Assembly (NCBI RefSeq): GCF_020535565.1
Contig: NZ_CP084758.1
Span: forward strand, 3,671,001-3,735,000
DNA from: Shinella sp. XGS7
Lineage (GTDB): Bacteria > Pseudomonadota > Gammaproteobacteria > Burkholderiales > Burkholderiaceae_C
Direction: 5' to 3'
DNA: 64,000 nucleotides
Below are positions 44,396 to 54,224 of this stretch, one piece after another. Position 1 is the first letter of the stretch; every line of letters starts with the position of its first letter. Below the pieces are notes generated by a model. It saw only the letters and a program-made list of their open reading frames with translations. It had not been told where the DNA came from and ran no database searches. A program made the translations under genes and the position numbers.

Positions 44396-45784
44396 ATGGC
44401 CGTTTCCGTTTTCGACCTGTTCAAGATCGGCATCGGCCCGTCGAGCTCCCACACGGTGGGACCGATGCGCGCGGCGCGTCTCTTCGGCCTGCGGCTCAAG
44501 CACGAGGGCCTGCTGGCGCAGACCGCGCGCGTGCAGGTCATCCTCTACGGCAGCCTGGGTGCCACCGGCAAGGGCCATGGCAGCGACAAGGCCGTACTGC
44601 TGGGCCTGGCCGGTCATGAGCCCGACACGGTGGACGTGGAGGCCATCCCGGCCCTGCTCGATGAGATTCGCGCCGGTGCGTTGAATCTGATCGGCGAGCG
44701 CGCGTTGCGCTTCGACGAGGCCAAGGACCTGGTCTTCAAGCGCCGCGAGTCCCTGCCCTTCCACGCCAACGGCATGCGCTGTCTGGCCTTCGATGCCCAG
44801 GGCCAGGAAATCGCCAACCGCGTCTACTACTCGGTGGGCGGCGGCTTTGTGGTCAGCGACGAAGTGGCTGCGGACGGCTCCAAGCAGAAGGTGATCGCGC
44901 CCGACGCCACCGTCCTGCCCTACCCCTTCAAGACCGGCGACGAGTTGCTGGCCCTGACCCGCGAACACGGCATCTCCATCGCCGAGGTGATGCGTCGCAA
45001 CGAGCGCCACTGGCGCCCCGATGCCGAGACCCGCGAGGGCCTGCTCAAGATCTGGCGCGTGATGCAGGACTGCGTGGCCCGCGGCCTGCGCACCGAGGGC
45101 ATCCTGCCCGGCGGCTTCAAGGTCAAGCGCCGGGCCGCCCGCCTGTACCGCGACCTCACCGCCAACCCCGAGGCCGCGCTGCGCGACCCGCTGCAGGTGA
45201 TGGACTGGGTGAACCTCTACGCCCTGGCCGTGAACGAGGAAAACGCTGCCGGCGGCCGCGTGGTCACCGCGCCCACCAATGGCGCGGCCGGCATCGTGCC
45301 CGCGGTGCTGCACTACTACTCGCGCTTCGTGCACAACGCCCATGACGAGGGCGTGGTCGACTTTTTGCTGACCGCTGCCGCCGTCGGCGGTATCATCAAG
45401 CACAATGCCTCGATCTCCGGCGCCGAGGTCGGCTGTCAGGGCGAGGTGGGGTCCGCCTCCGCCATGGCCGCCGCGGGTCTTGCCGCCGTGATGGGCGGGT
45501 CGCCGGAACAGGTGGAGAATGCCGCGGAAATCGCGCTGGAGCACCATCTCGGCATGACCTGCGACCCCATTGCCGGCCTCGTGCAGGTGCCCTGCATCGA
45601 GCGCAACGCCATCGCCTCGGTCAAGGCCATCAACGCCGCCCGCATGGCCCTGCGCGGCGACGGCACCCACTTCGTGAGCCTGGACAAGGTCATCAAGACC
45701 ATGCGCGATACCGGCGCCGACATGATGACCAAGTACAAGGAAACCGCGCGCGGCGGCCTGGCGGTGAATATCGTCGAGTGCTGA
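44396..45784 (+). CDS. sdaA: L-serine ammonia-lyase (serine deaminase)
   Basis: A 462-residue 4Fe-4S serine deaminase of the single-chain type. The beta domain starts [20 protein letters not shown], with [19 protein letters not shown]; the alpha domain has [40 protein letters not shown] and [17 protein letters not shown], carrying the cluster cysteines. It turns serine into pyruvate and ammonia, and as the last gene of the glycine riboswitch operon it drains serine formed from glycine. GAGGAG precedes the ATG. A CTC-rich patch lies at about 45365-45620. Confidence 0.95.
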   Translation: MAVSVFDLFKIGIGPSSSHTVGPMRAARLFGLRLKHEGLLAQTARVQVILYGSLGATGKGHGSDKAVLLGLAGHEPDTVDVEAIPALLDEIRAGALNLIGERALRFDEAKDLVFKRRESLPFHANGMRCLAFDAQGQEIANRVYYSVGGGFVVSDEVAADGSKQKVIAPDATVLPYPFKTGDELLALTREHGISIAEVMRRNERHWRPDAETREGLLKIWRVMQDCVARGLRTEGILPGGFKVKRRAARLYRDLTANPEAALRDPLQVMDWVNLYALAVNEENAAGGRVVTAPTNGAAGIVPAVLHYYSRFVHNAHDEGVVDFLLTAAAVGGIIKHNASISGAEVGCQGEVGSASAMAAAGLAAVMGGSPEQVENAAEIALEHHLGMTCDPIAGLVQVPCIERNAIASVKAINAARMALRGDGTHFVSLDKVIKTMRDTGADMMTKYKETARGGLAVNIVEC

Positions 45785-45953
45785 GACGCGAGGCCTGAGG
45801 CTGCCAGGGTGGCGAGGCTGACATGCGCCGACAAAGCGCGGGCAAAGTCACGAATTGGCCGTTCCGTAAAGCGTTCAGGCGAAGGGGATCGAGCCCGGCG
45901 CGGTGACACTGCGGTCGATTCGGTTCGGCACGCCTGCGGGCGACGCATTTCGC

Positions 45954-46247
45954 ATGTTCACATTCAACGGCATTGGCACCCAGCTCTACGGCAAACGCGA
46001 TCAGGACGCAGAAGGCTGGTACACCGCCACCAAGTTCTTCTGCATTTTCTTTTTCCCGGTGCTCCCGTTGAGCTGTCACCGGGTTCGCAGGCTGGGCCTT
46101 GAATCGCTCGGACCCGCACCCGGCTTCTCAACACGCTACGAGATGTACCCCATCGAGGCCAATGTCGCCCAAGCCAGGAACGTGCTGCTGGTCGCCTACG
46201 GCGTTCCGCTGATCGCTTATCTGCTACTGCAGTGGCTGCAAGGTTGA
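45954..46247 (+). CDS. Small conserved hypothetical membrane protein
   Basis: A 97-residue protein starting MFTFNGIGTQLYGKRDQDAE. The N-terminal half (YTATKFFCIFFFPVLPLSCH) contains a hydrophobic stretch and the C-terminus a second helix (VLLVAYGVPLIAYLLLQWLQ). The pattern 'FNGIGTxLYGxR...GWYTATKFFxxFFxPxxPL' recurs in hypothetical proteins of many bacteria, but no function is known to me. No ribosome-binding site is clear. Codon use is less biased than in neighbouring genes, suggesting a more recent arrival. The spacer 45785-45953 shows nothing recognisable. Confidence 0.7.
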   Translation: MFTFNGIGTQLYGKRDQDAEGWYTATKFFCIFFFPVLPLSCHRVRRLGLESLGPAPGFSTRYEMYPIEANVAQARNVLLVAYGVPLIAYLLLQWLQG

Positions 46248-46358
46248 GCCTGGTTCGCCAGGCAGAGCCCAGCCCCGGGAACCGATCAGAGCCCGCACCG
46301 CCAGCCCTCCGCACAAGCCCCATCCCCGGCAGCAGCCAGCACTGTTAAGCTGCTGTTC

Positions 46359-47042
46359 ATGAACCTTCTGCTTGCCGAGGACGACGCCCTGCTGGCCGAC
46401 GCACTGTGCGCTCAGATGCGCGCCTGCGGCTTCAGCGTGGAGCATGCCCCCAACGGGGCCGTGGCCCAGTACCTGCTGGCCAAGCAGAGTTTTGATCTGG
46501 TGGTGCTGGACCTGGGCCTGCCCCTGGTGGACGGGCTCACCGTGCTCAAGCAGCTGCGTGAGACCAATGCCAGCCTGCCGGTGCTCATCCTTACCGCGCT
46601 GGACAGCCTGGATGACCGCGTGGCCGGCCTCAATGCCGGAGCCGATGACTACCTGGGCAAGCCCTTCGACTTCCCTGAGCTGGAGGCGCGCATGCGCGCC
46701 CTGCTGCGCCGAAGCCGCGCCCAGAAGACCAGCGACGAGCTGGGCCGCCTGAGCCTGCAGCGGGAGACCCACATCGCCCGCGTCGCGGGCGAGATGCTGG
46801 AACTCAGCCCGCGCGAGTGGGAGCTGCTGGAGCTGCTGATGACACACCACGGCCGCGTCATCACCAAGGAGCAGATCACCCAGGCCTGGAGCGGCGGGGC
46901 CGGCGATCCGGCGGCCAGCGCCAACAATGCGGTGGAGGTCTATATCCACCGCCTGCGCCGCAAGCTGGAGGGTGCCCAGGTGGCCATCCGCACCGTGCGG
47001 GGCCTGGGCTATCTGCTGGAAGCCGAGCCCGCGGGCGCCTGA
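46359..47042 (+). CDS. OmpR-family response regulator (TctD/GltR-like)
   Basis: A 227-residue regulator with E7/D8/D9 and phosphoacceptor D51 (LVVLDLGLPLVDG), and a winged-helix domain (ELSPREWELLELLMTHHGRV, then NNAVEVYIHRLRRKLEGAQV). It is paired with the next kinase. By position, before a sugar porin, a glucose-type ABC transporter and glucokinase, it may play the role of GltR of pseudomonads; sequence alone cannot separate it from TctD-like regulators. Confidence 0.9.
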   Translation: MNLLLAEDDALLADALCAQMRACGFSVEHAPNGAVAQYLLAKQSFDLVVLDLGLPLVDGLTVLKQLRETNASLPVLILTALDSLDDRVAGLNAGADDYLGKPFDFPELEARMRALLRRSRAQKTSDELGRLSLQRETHIARVAGEMLELSPREWELLELLMTHHGRVITKEQITQAWSGGAGDPAASANNAVEVYIHRLRRKLEGAQVAIRTVRGLGYLLEAEPAGA

Positions 47043-47043
47043 G

Positions 47044-48591
47044 GTGAACCTGCCCGGACGTCGCTTCTGGCTGGCTGAGCACCTGGGCTCGCGCTCGCTC
47101 AAGCGCCAGCTGCTGCTGTGGCTGCTGCTGCCCCAGCTGGTGCTGTGGCTGGCCGGCGCGCTCTTCACCTACCAGCTGGCCGGCCGCTATGCCGCCGAGG
47201 CGGTGGACGCCAGCCTGCTGCAGGCCACCCGCTCGCTGGCGCGCCAGGTCAAGCCCCTGGGCAACGGCCTGCTGATCGACTTCCCCCGCGCCGCCCAGGA
47301 TGTGCTGGAAGCCGATCCCAGCGACAAGCTGCTCTACACCGTGAGCTCGCCCCCGGGCCAGTTCATCCTGGGCAATGGCAATCTGCCCGAGCCCCCGCTG
47401 CACAGCGCCGCACCGCGCCTGGGCACGCCCTATTTCTACGACGGCGAACTCAGCGAGACGCCCGAGCGCGAGCGCCCGGGGCGCATCCGCGTGGCCGCGC
47501 TCTATCTGCACTTCGGCGAGGATCCGCAGCGCCAGCAAACCATGCTGGTGCAGGTGGCGCGCTCCAGCGCCAACCGCGAGGAGCTGGCACGCCGCCTGCT
47601 GATCGACACCGTGCTGCCGCTCTCGGTGCTGATCGTGCTGATGAGCATGATCGTCTGGGCCGGCGTGAGCGCCGGCCTGGCGCCGCTGACGCGGCTGCGC
47701 AAGCTGGTGGAAGGCCGCGCGCCCAATGATCTGCACGCCATCGAGCTCAATGCCGCACCGCCCGAGCTGCGCTCCCTGGCCCAGGCCATCAATGCCTTGC
47801 TGGACGCGGTACAGGGCAATGTGCAGGCCCAGCGCCGCTTCATCAGCGACGCGGCGCATCAACTGCGCACGCCGCTGGCCGGGCTCAAGAGCCAGACCGA
47901 GCTGGCCCTGGCCGAGGCGGGCGATCCCGCGCGCCAGGCCCAGTTGCAGGCGCGGCTGCTGCGCGTGCATGAGAGCGCCACGCGCAGCGCCCATCTGGTG
48001 AACCAGTTGCTGGCCCTGGCGCGCACCGAGCCCGAGTCGGCCCCCAGCCAGCCCCTGCAGCGCGTGGACCTGGCGCGCCTGGCCCGCGAGCTCACGGCCG
48101 AGCTGGTGCCGCGCGCCCTGCAGGGGCGCATCGACCTGGGCTTTGGCGAGGCCGAGGATACGGGGCCGGACGGCGCCCCCGCCGCGCCCAGCATCGAGGT
48201 CATGGGCAGCCCCTTGCTGCTGCGCGAGGCCTTGCTGAACCTGATCGACAACGCCCTGCGCTACGCCGGCGCGGGCAGCACGGTCACCGTGCAGGTGGAG
48301 CGGCGCCAGGGGCAGGCCCTGTTCACTGTCTCCGACAACGGTCCGGGCATTCCCGAGCCGCTGCGAGGCCGCGTGTTCGAGCGCTTCTTCCGCGCCACCC
48401 ATGAGGGCAATGGCTGCGGCCTGGGCCTGGCCATCGTCAAGGAAATCGCCGAGCGCCATGGTGGCTCGGTGCAGGTCCAGGGCCTCCATCCCCAGGGGCT
48501 GCAGGTGAGCGTGAGCCTGCCGATCGCGCATCAGGCGCCTCCGACCACGCCATCGCCCCGCCCAGCCCGACCCGCCACGGCCAGGCGCTGA
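47044..48591 (+). CDS. Sensor histidine kinase (TctE/GtrS-like)
   Basis: A GTG start at 47044, one base after the regulator stop, gives 515 residues; a longer frame upstream is the regulator's shadow. Two membrane helices (LLLWLLLPQLVLWLAGALFT and LPLSVLIVLMSMIVWAGVSA) flank a periplasmic domain of about 135 residues. H-box ISDAAHQLRTPLAGLKSQTE, N-box ALLNLIDNALRYAGAG, G-boxes VSDNGPGIPEPL and GCGLGLAIVKEIAERHG. Probably senses a sugar or sugar acid for the downstream transport genes; this is inference from context. Confidence 0.88.
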   Translation: MNLPGRRFWLAEHLGSRSLKRQLLLWLLLPQLVLWLAGALFTYQLAGRYAAEAVDASLLQATRSLARQVKPLGNGLLIDFPRAAQDVLEADPSDKLLYTVSSPPGQFILGNGNLPEPPLHSAAPRLGTPYFYDGELSETPERERPGRIRVAALYLHFGEDPQRQQTMLVQVARSSANREELARRLLIDTVLPLSVLIVLMSMIVWAGVSAGLAPLTRLRKLVEGRAPNDLHAIELNAAPPELRSLAQAINALLDAVQGNVQAQRRFISDAAHQLRTPLAGLKSQTELALAEAGDPARQAQLQARLLRVHESATRSAHLVNQLLALARTEPESAPSQPLQRVDLARLARELTAELVPRALQGRIDLGFGEAEDTGPDGAPAAPSIEVMGSPLLLREALLNLIDNALRYAGAGSTVTVQVERRQGQALFTVSDNGPGIPEPLRGRVFERFFRATHEGNGCGLGLAIVKEIAERHGGSVQVQGLHPQGLQVSVSLPIAHQAPPTTPSPRPARPATARR

Positions 48592-48740
48592 ACCGCCGCG
48601 GGCGCCCGCCCGGCAGCGGCCGTCCTGCGTGCTGCCGATGGCAGCGCCCTCCAAGCCAGTCTCCAGTGCGGCCCGCCCAAGGGCGGCGGCTGCACCAGTT
48701 GCGCGCACAACGCACCAAAGGGTAAGCACCTATGCACTAA

Positions 48741-48765
48741 GCTGAACGAAAAATTAAAGTTCAGC
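48741..48765. promoter_or_regulatory. Inverted repeat upstream of the porin/glucose transport genes
   Basis: Perfect GCTGAAC (48741-48747) and GTTCAGC (48759-48765) with an A/T-rich 11-bp spacer, 80 bp before the porin start. It could be an operator for the neighbouring regulator or an mRNA hairpin. The rest of the spacer 48592-48844 shows nothing definite. Confidence 0.4.
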
Positions 48766-48844
48766 CCGCATGCAAAAAGATAAACGCTTTCTTAACGCCG
48801 CTATCCCGGGGCCGCGTCAGAAGGCACACACCCTGGAGACATCC

Positions 48845-50020
48845 ATGACCTCTCATCTGGCGCTCAAGCGCATTCCCCTGGCCCTGAGTCTGCTGATCGG
48901 CAGCGGCAGCGCCCTGGCCCTGGACTGGACCGGCTACTTCCGTGCTGGCCCTGGCCTGACCACCAACAGCACGTCCCGCGCCTGCTACGGCCTGAACCAG
49001 GGCAGCAGCGGCATGAAGTACCGGCTGGGCAATGAGTGCGACTTCTACGGCGAGTTCCAGCTCTCGCAGGGCTTCAAGAAGGATGGCATCGACTACCGCG
49101 TCACCCTGATGACCAGCCACTACACCGCCGCCACCGACACCAATGGCGACGGTCTGAAGATCGAGCAGATGTATGGCGAGGCCAAGGGCTTCGACATCGC
49201 GCCCGAGGCCACCTTCTGGATCGGCAAGGAGCGCGGTCGCCGTGGCGATGTACACATCGTCGACACCTACTTCACCGAGATGAAGGGCGTGGGCGCAGGC
49301 GCCAAGGGCTTCAATGTGGGCCCGGGCAAGCTGGGCGTGGCCTATTACAAGACCGAGTCCGATGCGGTGCATCCCGGCCACCGCGGCAATCTGGAGTGGG
49401 TGGACATTCCCACCAACCCGGGCGGCAAGCTCAATGTCTTTGCCACCGTGACCAAGGGGCAGTTCGCCGGCGGCAAGAACGGCGCCGGCCTCTCGCTGCG
49501 CCACGACCAGGAACGCCTGTTCGGCAGCAATTTCAACAATGTGTTGTGGCTGCAGTACGCGCAGGGCTCGGCCGGCCTGAACTCGAATTTCGGCGACCTC
49601 ACCGCCGGCTCGCAGGCCAAGTCCTGGCGTCTGGTGGAGTCGGTGAGCTGGCAGAACGGCCCCCTGGGCGGCCAGGCCCTGCTGCTGCTGGCCAATGAGA
49701 AGAACGCGCTGGGCGGCGAAATCCGCTCCAGCTCGGTGGGTGGCCGCGCCTCCTACGCGCTGAGCCGCAACTTCAAGCTGGTCAGCGAGCTGGGTGTCTC
49801 TCAGTACAAACCCAGCGGCGCGCCCTCGGCGCGTCTGACCAAACTCACGATTGCGCCCACGCTGTCGGTAGGCCCCGATTTCTTCAGCCGCCCCGAGTTC
49901 CGGCTCTATATGACCACGGCCCGCTGGAACAAGGCGGCCGGCAATGTCACGGGCCAGGCCGCTTTTGCCGACAAGACCAGCGGCACCAGCGCCGGTGCCC
50001 AGCTCGAATGGTGGTTCTGA
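48845..50020 (+). CDS. LamB-type carbohydrate porin
   Basis: A 391-residue outer-membrane protein. Signal peptide LKRIPLALSLLIGSGSALAL, then DWTGYFRAGPGLTTNSTSRA and CYGLNQGSSGMKYRLGNECD, the maltoporin start pattern (Tyr/Arg-rich, two close Cys). It ends in aromatic GAQLEWWF, the outer-membrane assembly signal. Start at 48845 has GGAG 7 bp upstream. As the first gene before a glucose-type ABC system it likely admits glucose or small oligosaccharides. Confidence 0.88.
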   Translation: MTSHLALKRIPLALSLLIGSGSALALDWTGYFRAGPGLTTNSTSRACYGLNQGSSGMKYRLGNECDFYGEFQLSQGFKKDGIDYRVTLMTSHYTAATDTNGDGLKIEQMYGEAKGFDIAPEATFWIGKERGRRGDVHIVDTYFTEMKGVGAGAKGFNVGPGKLGVAYYKTESDAVHPGHRGNLEWVDIPTNPGGKLNVFATVTKGQFAGGKNGAGLSLRHDQERLFGSNFNNVLWLQYAQGSAGLNSNFGDLTAGSQAKSWRLVESVSWQNGPLGGQALLLLANEKNALGGEIRSSSVGGRASYALSRNFKLVSELGVSQYKPSGAPSARLTKLTIAPTLSVGPDFFSRPEFRLYMTTARWNKAAGNVTGQAAFADKTSGTSAGAQLEWWF

Positions 50021-50054
50021 ACCCGACCGATCCCATCCCTACGGAGACAAAGAC

Positions 50055-51311
50055 ATGAACAAGCCCAAGATGCGCACCCTTCCCCTGCTCGCGGCCCTCG
50101 GCCTGCTGGCCGGCGCGGCCCAGGCCGGCGAGGTCGAGGTCCTGCACTGGTGGACCAGCGGCGGCGAGGCCAAGGCGGCCACCGCCCTCAAGGCCACACT
50201 GCAGGCCCAGGGTCACAGCTGGAAGGACTTCGCCGTAGCCGGCGGCGGCGGCGACTCCGCCATGACCGTGCTCAAGTCCCGCGTGGTCTCGGGCAACGCG
50301 CCCGCTGCCGCCCAGATCAAGGGCCCCTCCCTGCAGGAGTGGGCGCGCGAGGGCGTGCTGGCCAATATGGACGAGGTGGCCAAGGCCGGCAAATGGGATG
50401 AGCTGCTGCCCAAGGTCGTGAGCGACATCATGAAGTACCAGGGCCACTACATCGCAGCCCCGGTGAATGTGCACCGCGTGAACTGGCTCTGGGCCAATCC
50501 CGAGGCGCTGAAGAAGGCCGGCGCCAAGCTGCCCACCACCTGGGACGAGTTCTTCGTCACCGCCGAGGCGCTGAAGAAGGCCGGCATCATCCCGGTGGCC
50601 CATGGCGGCCAGAACTGGCAGGACTTCACCACCTTTGAATCCGTGGCCCTGGGCGTGGGCGGTGTGGACTTCTACAAGAAGGCCCTGGTGCAGCTGGACG
50701 CCGCCACCCTGGCCGGCCCGCAGATGGAGAAGGTGCTGAGCACCTTCAAGCGCATCAAGGACTACACCGACAAGAACGCCCCCGGTCGCGACTGGAACCT
50801 GGCCACCGCCATGGTCATCAAGGGCGAGGCCGGCATGCAGCTCATGGGCGACTGGGCCAAGGGCGAATTCATCGCCGCGGGCAAGCAACCGGGCCGTGAC
50901 TTCATCTGCGCCGCCGCCCCGGGTACCGCCAAGGCCTTTGCCTTCAACATCGATTCCTTCGCCCTCTTCAAGCTGCGCAACGAGGCCAATGTCAAGGCCC
51001 AGCGCGACCTGGCCACGGCCATCATGTCGCCCGAGTTCCAGGAGCTGTTCAATCTGAACAAGGGCTCCATCCCGGTGCGCATGGGCATGAAGATGGACAA
51101 GTTCGATGAATGCGCCAAGACCTCGGCCAGCGACTTCGCGGCCAATGCCAAGGGTGGCGGCCTGGTGCCTTCCATCGCCCATGGCATGGCGGTGCCGGCC
51201 GCGGCCGAAGGCGCGATCAAGGATGCGGTGAGCCAGTTCTGGAACAGCGACCGCATGAGCGCCAAGGAGGCGCAGGCCAAGATCGTGGCCGCGGCCAAGA
51301 CGCGTTCCTGA
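50055..51311 (+). CDS. gtsA: Glucose/mannose-type ABC transporter substrate-binding protein
   Basis: A 418-residue periplasmic binding protein with signal peptide (LPLLAALGLLAGAAQAG). The mature start is EVEVLHWWTSGGEAKAATAL, typical of the glucose/mannose (GtsA/GltB) branch of family 1 binding proteins. Aromatics likely to stack on sugar occur at HWW and NWLWANPE. GGAG precedes the ATG. It is followed by two permeases, an ATPase and glucokinase. Confidence 0.92.
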   Translation: MNKPKMRTLPLLAALGLLAGAAQAGEVEVLHWWTSGGEAKAATALKATLQAQGHSWKDFAVAGGGGDSAMTVLKSRVVSGNAPAAAQIKGPSLQEWAREGVLANMDEVAKAGKWDELLPKVVSDIMKYQGHYIAAPVNVHRVNWLWANPEALKKAGAKLPTTWDEFFVTAEALKKAGIIPVAHGGQNWQDFTTFESVALGVGGVDFYKKALVQLDAATLAGPQMEKVLSTFKRIKDYTDKNAPGRDWNLATAMVIKGEAGMQLMGDWAKGEFIAAGKQPGRDFICAAAPGTAKAFAFNIDSFALFKLRNEANVKAQRDLATAIMSPEFQELFNLNKGSIPVRMGMKMDKFDECAKTSASDFAANAKGGGLVPSIAHGMAVPAAAEGAIKDAVSQFWNSDRMSAKEAQAKIVAAAKTRS

Positions 51312-51401
51312 CGGCAACGTCCGGGGCCCGGGGGCGGTCATGCCGTCCCCGGGCCGACCTCAGCAGTTTTCCACGGGCCTCCACAGGGCCCGCGCCCTCG
51401 C

Positions 51402-52286
51402 ATGACCGCCCCTGCCCCCGACCCTCGCGGCACCTGGCTGCCCAAGCTGGTGATCGCGCCCAGCTTCCTGCTGTCCTTTCTCTTCATCTACGGCCTGATC
51501 GCCTGGAACGGCTACCTCTCGCTCTCAGCTTCGCGCCTGCTGCCCAACTACGAGTTCGTGGGCCTGACCCAGTACCAGACCCTGTTCGAGAGCGAGCGCT
51601 GGTGGCTGGCCCTGCGCAATCTGGGCGTGTTCGGCGGGCTCTTCATCGGCGGTGCCATGGCCCTGGGCCTGCTGCTGGCGGTGCTGCTGGACCAGAAGGT
51701 GCGCGCCGAAGGCCTGCTGCGCACCATCTACCTCTACCCCATGGCCCTGTCCTTCATCGTCACCGGCACGGCCTGGAAATGGATGCTCAACCCGGGACTG
51801 GGCCTGCAGCATCTGATGCACAGCTGGGGCTTCGAGCAATTCAGCTTCGAGTGGCTGATCGATCCGGACATGGCCATCTACTGCGTGGTGATCGCCGCCG
51901 TCTGGCAGTCGGCGGGCTTTGTGATGGCGCTGTTCCTGGCCGGCCTGCGCGGCATTGACGACGCCATCATCAAGGCGGCCCAGGTGGACGGCGCCAGCCT
52001 GCCCCGCATCTACTGGCGCATCATCATTCCCAGCCTGCGTCCGGTGTTCTTCTCCACCCTGATGGTGGTGTCCCACCTGGCCATCAAGAGCTTCGATCTG
52101 GTGATGGCGCTCACCGCCGGCGGCCCCGGCTACGCCACCGATCTGCCCGCCACCTTCATGTACACCATGGCCTTCTCGCGCGGCCAGATCGGCCTGGGCG
52201 CGGCCAGCGCCACCATGATGCTGGCCACCGTGGCAGCCATCGTGGTGCCCTATCTCTACTCCGAGCTGCGGAGCAAAAAGCCATGA
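51402..52286 (+). CDS. gtsB: Sugar ABC transporter permease 1
   Basis: A 294-residue permease of the MalF/UgpA type with six helices, e.g. LVIAPSFLLSFLFIYGLIAW and GVFGGLFIGGAMALGLLLAV. The EAA loop is IIKAAQVDGASLPRIYWRII, for ATPase docking. It overlaps gtsC by 4 bp. Confidence 0.93.
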   Translation: MTAPAPDPRGTWLPKLVIAPSFLLSFLFIYGLIAWNGYLSLSASRLLPNYEFVGLTQYQTLFESERWWLALRNLGVFGGLFIGGAMALGLLLAVLLDQKVRAEGLLRTIYLYPMALSFIVTGTAWKWMLNPGLGLQHLMHSWGFEQFSFEWLIDPDMAIYCVVIAAVWQSAGFVMALFLAGLRGIDDAIIKAAQVDGASLPRIYWRIIIPSLRPVFFSTLMVVSHLAIKSFDLVMALTAGGPGYATDLPATFMYTMAFSRGQIGLGAASATMMLATVAAIVVPYLYSELRSKKP

Positions 52287-53143
52287 GCCTCTCGCGCCTC
52301 ACCCTTCAGCGCTGGGCCCTGTTCGCCGCGCTGGGCGTCTTCGCCCTGTTCTTCCTCGCGCCGCTCTATGTGATGGTCTCGACCTCGCTCAAGAGCATGG
52401 ACGAGATCCGCAACGGCACCCTGCTCTCCCTGCCCCTGGCGCCCAGCCTGGCCGCCTGGAGCAAGGCCTGGAGCAGCGCCTGCACCGGCACCGACTGCGG
52501 TGGCCTGCGTCCCTTCTTCATGAACTCGGTGCTCATGGTCGTGCCGGCCGTGGCCATCTCTACCCTGCTGGGCGCGCTCAACGGCTATGTACTGAGCAAG
52601 TGGCGCTTTCGGGGCAGCGAGCTGATGTTCGCCCTGCTGCTGTTCGGCGTGTTCATGCCCATGCAGGTGGTGCTGCTGCCCATGAGCCAGGTGCTGGGCG
52701 CCCTGGGCCTGGCCAGCTCGGTATGGGGCCTGATCCTGGTGCATGTGCTGGCGGGCATGCCCACCACCACCCTCTTCTTCCGCAACTACTTCTCCTCCCT
52801 GCCGGAGGAGCTGTTCAAGGCGGCGCGCATCGACGGGGCGGGGTTCTGGCAGATCTATCTCCGCATCATGCTGCCGATGTCGCTGCCGATCTTCGTCGTG
52901 GCGATGATCCTGCAGATCACCGGCATCTGGAACGACTTCCTCTTCGGCGTCGTCTTCTCGGGTGCGGATGCCAAACCGATCACGGTGGGGCTGAACAACC
53001 TGGCCAACACCTCCAGCTCGGTCAAGGAATACAACGTGGACATGGCCGCCGCCCTGATCGCGGCCCTGCCCACCCTGTTCGTCTACGTGGTGGCGGGCAA
53101 GTACTTTGTGCGCGGGCTCACGGCCGGCGCGGTGAAAGGATGA
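52283..53143 (+). CDS. gtsC: Sugar ABC transporter permease 2
   Basis: A 286-residue permease of the MalG/UgpE type. First helix ALGVFALFFLAPLYVMVSTS; EAA loop ELFKAARIDGAGFWQIYLRI followed by MLPMSLPIFVVAMILQITGI. From about 52820 codon choice changes to the CTC/GTC-rich style for some 150 bp. It ends 7 bp before the ATPase gene. Confidence 0.93.
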   Translation: MSLSRLTLQRWALFAALGVFALFFLAPLYVMVSTSLKSMDEIRNGTLLSLPLAPSLAAWSKAWSSACTGTDCGGLRPFFMNSVLMVVPAVAISTLLGALNGYVLSKWRFRGSELMFALLLFGVFMPMQVVLLPMSQVLGALGLASSVWGLILVHVLAGMPTTTLFFRNYFSSLPEELFKAARIDGAGFWQIYLRIMLPMSLPIFVVAMILQITGIWNDFLFGVVFSGADAKPITVGLNNLANTSSSVKEYNVDMAAALIAALPTLFVYVVAGKYFVRGLTAGAVKG

Positions 53144-53150
53144 TGAGAAC

Positions 53151-54224
53151 ATGGGCGCTTTGACAATTTCCCAGGTCCGCAAGTCCTACGGCGCGCTCGA
53201 AATCCTCAAGGACATCAACCTGGAGATCGAACAAGGCGGTTTCCTCGTGCTCGTCGGCCCCTCCGGCTGCGGCAAGTCCACCCTGCTCAACACCATCGCC
53301 GGCCTCGAGCCGATCAGCTCCGGCGATATCGCCATCGACGGGCGCTCGGTCGCGGGCCTGCATCCTTCCAAGCGCGACATCGCCATGGTGTTCCAGTCCT
53401 ACGCGCTCTATCCGAACATGACGGTCGCCGGAAACATCGCCTTCGGCATGGAAATCCGCGGCGTGGCGAAGGAGGAACGCGACAAGGCGATCAAGCAGGT
53501 CGCCGACATGCTGCAGATCGGCCATCTGCTCGACCGCAAGCCCGGCCAGCTCTCCGGCGGCCAGCGCCAGCGCGTCGCCATGGGCCGGGCGCTGGTGCGC
53601 GATCCGAAACTCTTCCTCTTCGACGAGCCGCTGTCCAACCTCGACGCCAAGCTGCGCATCGAGATGCGCACCGAGATCAAGCGCCTGCACCAGCGCACCG
53701 GGACGACCACGGTCTATGTCACGCACGACCAGGTGGAGGCGATGACCCTGGGCGACCGCATCGCCGTGCTGAAGGACGGCGTGCTGCAGCAGTTCGGCAC
53801 GCCCGTGGAGCTCTATGACCGCCCGGCCAATCTCTTCGTCGCCAAGTTCATCGGCTCACCGCCGATGAACTTCCTGAACGCCAGCCGTAGCGCCAACGGC
53901 CTGCAAGCCGGCGCGCAGGCCCTGCCCCTGAGCAGTGAGCAGCAGGCGGCCCTGGCCGAACGTGGCGCCGCCGCGCCCCAGGCCCTGCTCTACGGCCTGC
54001 GCCCCGAGCATCTGCGACTGGCCGATCAAGGCCTGGCCGGCCAGCTGCGCATGATCGAGCCCACCGGCCCCGAGACCTATGCACTGGTGGAAACCGCACT
54101 GGGCCAGTTGACCGTACGCATTCCCGGTACCCTGCGCATGCAGGTGGGCGAGAACGTGAACCTGGCCTGGGAGGCCGATGCCGCCCACCTCTTTGACGCC
54201 GAGCAGCAAAGACGCATCGCATGA
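53151..54224 (+). CDS. gtsD: Sugar ABC transporter ATP-binding protein (MalK/UgpC type)
   Basis: A 357-residue ATPase. Walker A LVGPSGCGKSTLLNTI, Q-loop MVFQSYALYPNMTV, signature LSGGQRQRVAMGRALVRD, Walker B LFLFDEPLSNLDAKLR, H-loop YVTHDQVEAMTL; a C-terminal MalK-type regulatory domain follows. Codon use at about 53165-53875 is Rhizobiaceae-like (CTC/GTC/ATC-rich, GAA, GGAAAC), while the C-terminal end returns to the local style. It overlaps glk by 4 bp. Confidence 0.95.
   Translation: MGALTISQVRKSYGALEILKDINLEIEQGGFLVLVGPSGCGKSTLLNTIAGLEPISSGDIAIDGRSVAGLHPSKRDIAMVFQSYALYPNMTVAGNIAFGMEIRGVAKEERDKAIKQVADMLQIGHLLDRKPGQLSGGQRQRVAMGRALVRDPKLFLFDEPLSNLDAKLRIEMRTEIKRLHQRTGTTTVYVTHDQVEAMTLGDRIAVLKDGVLQQFGTPVELYDRPANLFVAKFIGSPPMNFLNASRSANGLQAGAQALPLSSEQQAALAERGAAAPQALLYGLRPEHLRLADQGLAGQLRMIEPTGPETYALVETALGQLTVRIPGTLRMQVGENVNLAWEADAAHLFDAEQQRRIA

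Noticed and set aside
45785-45953. Possible extra small gene or RNA between sdaA and the small membrane protein
   Set aside because: No ORF with a start and ribosome-binding site and no stable palindromic structure with a T-tract was seen.
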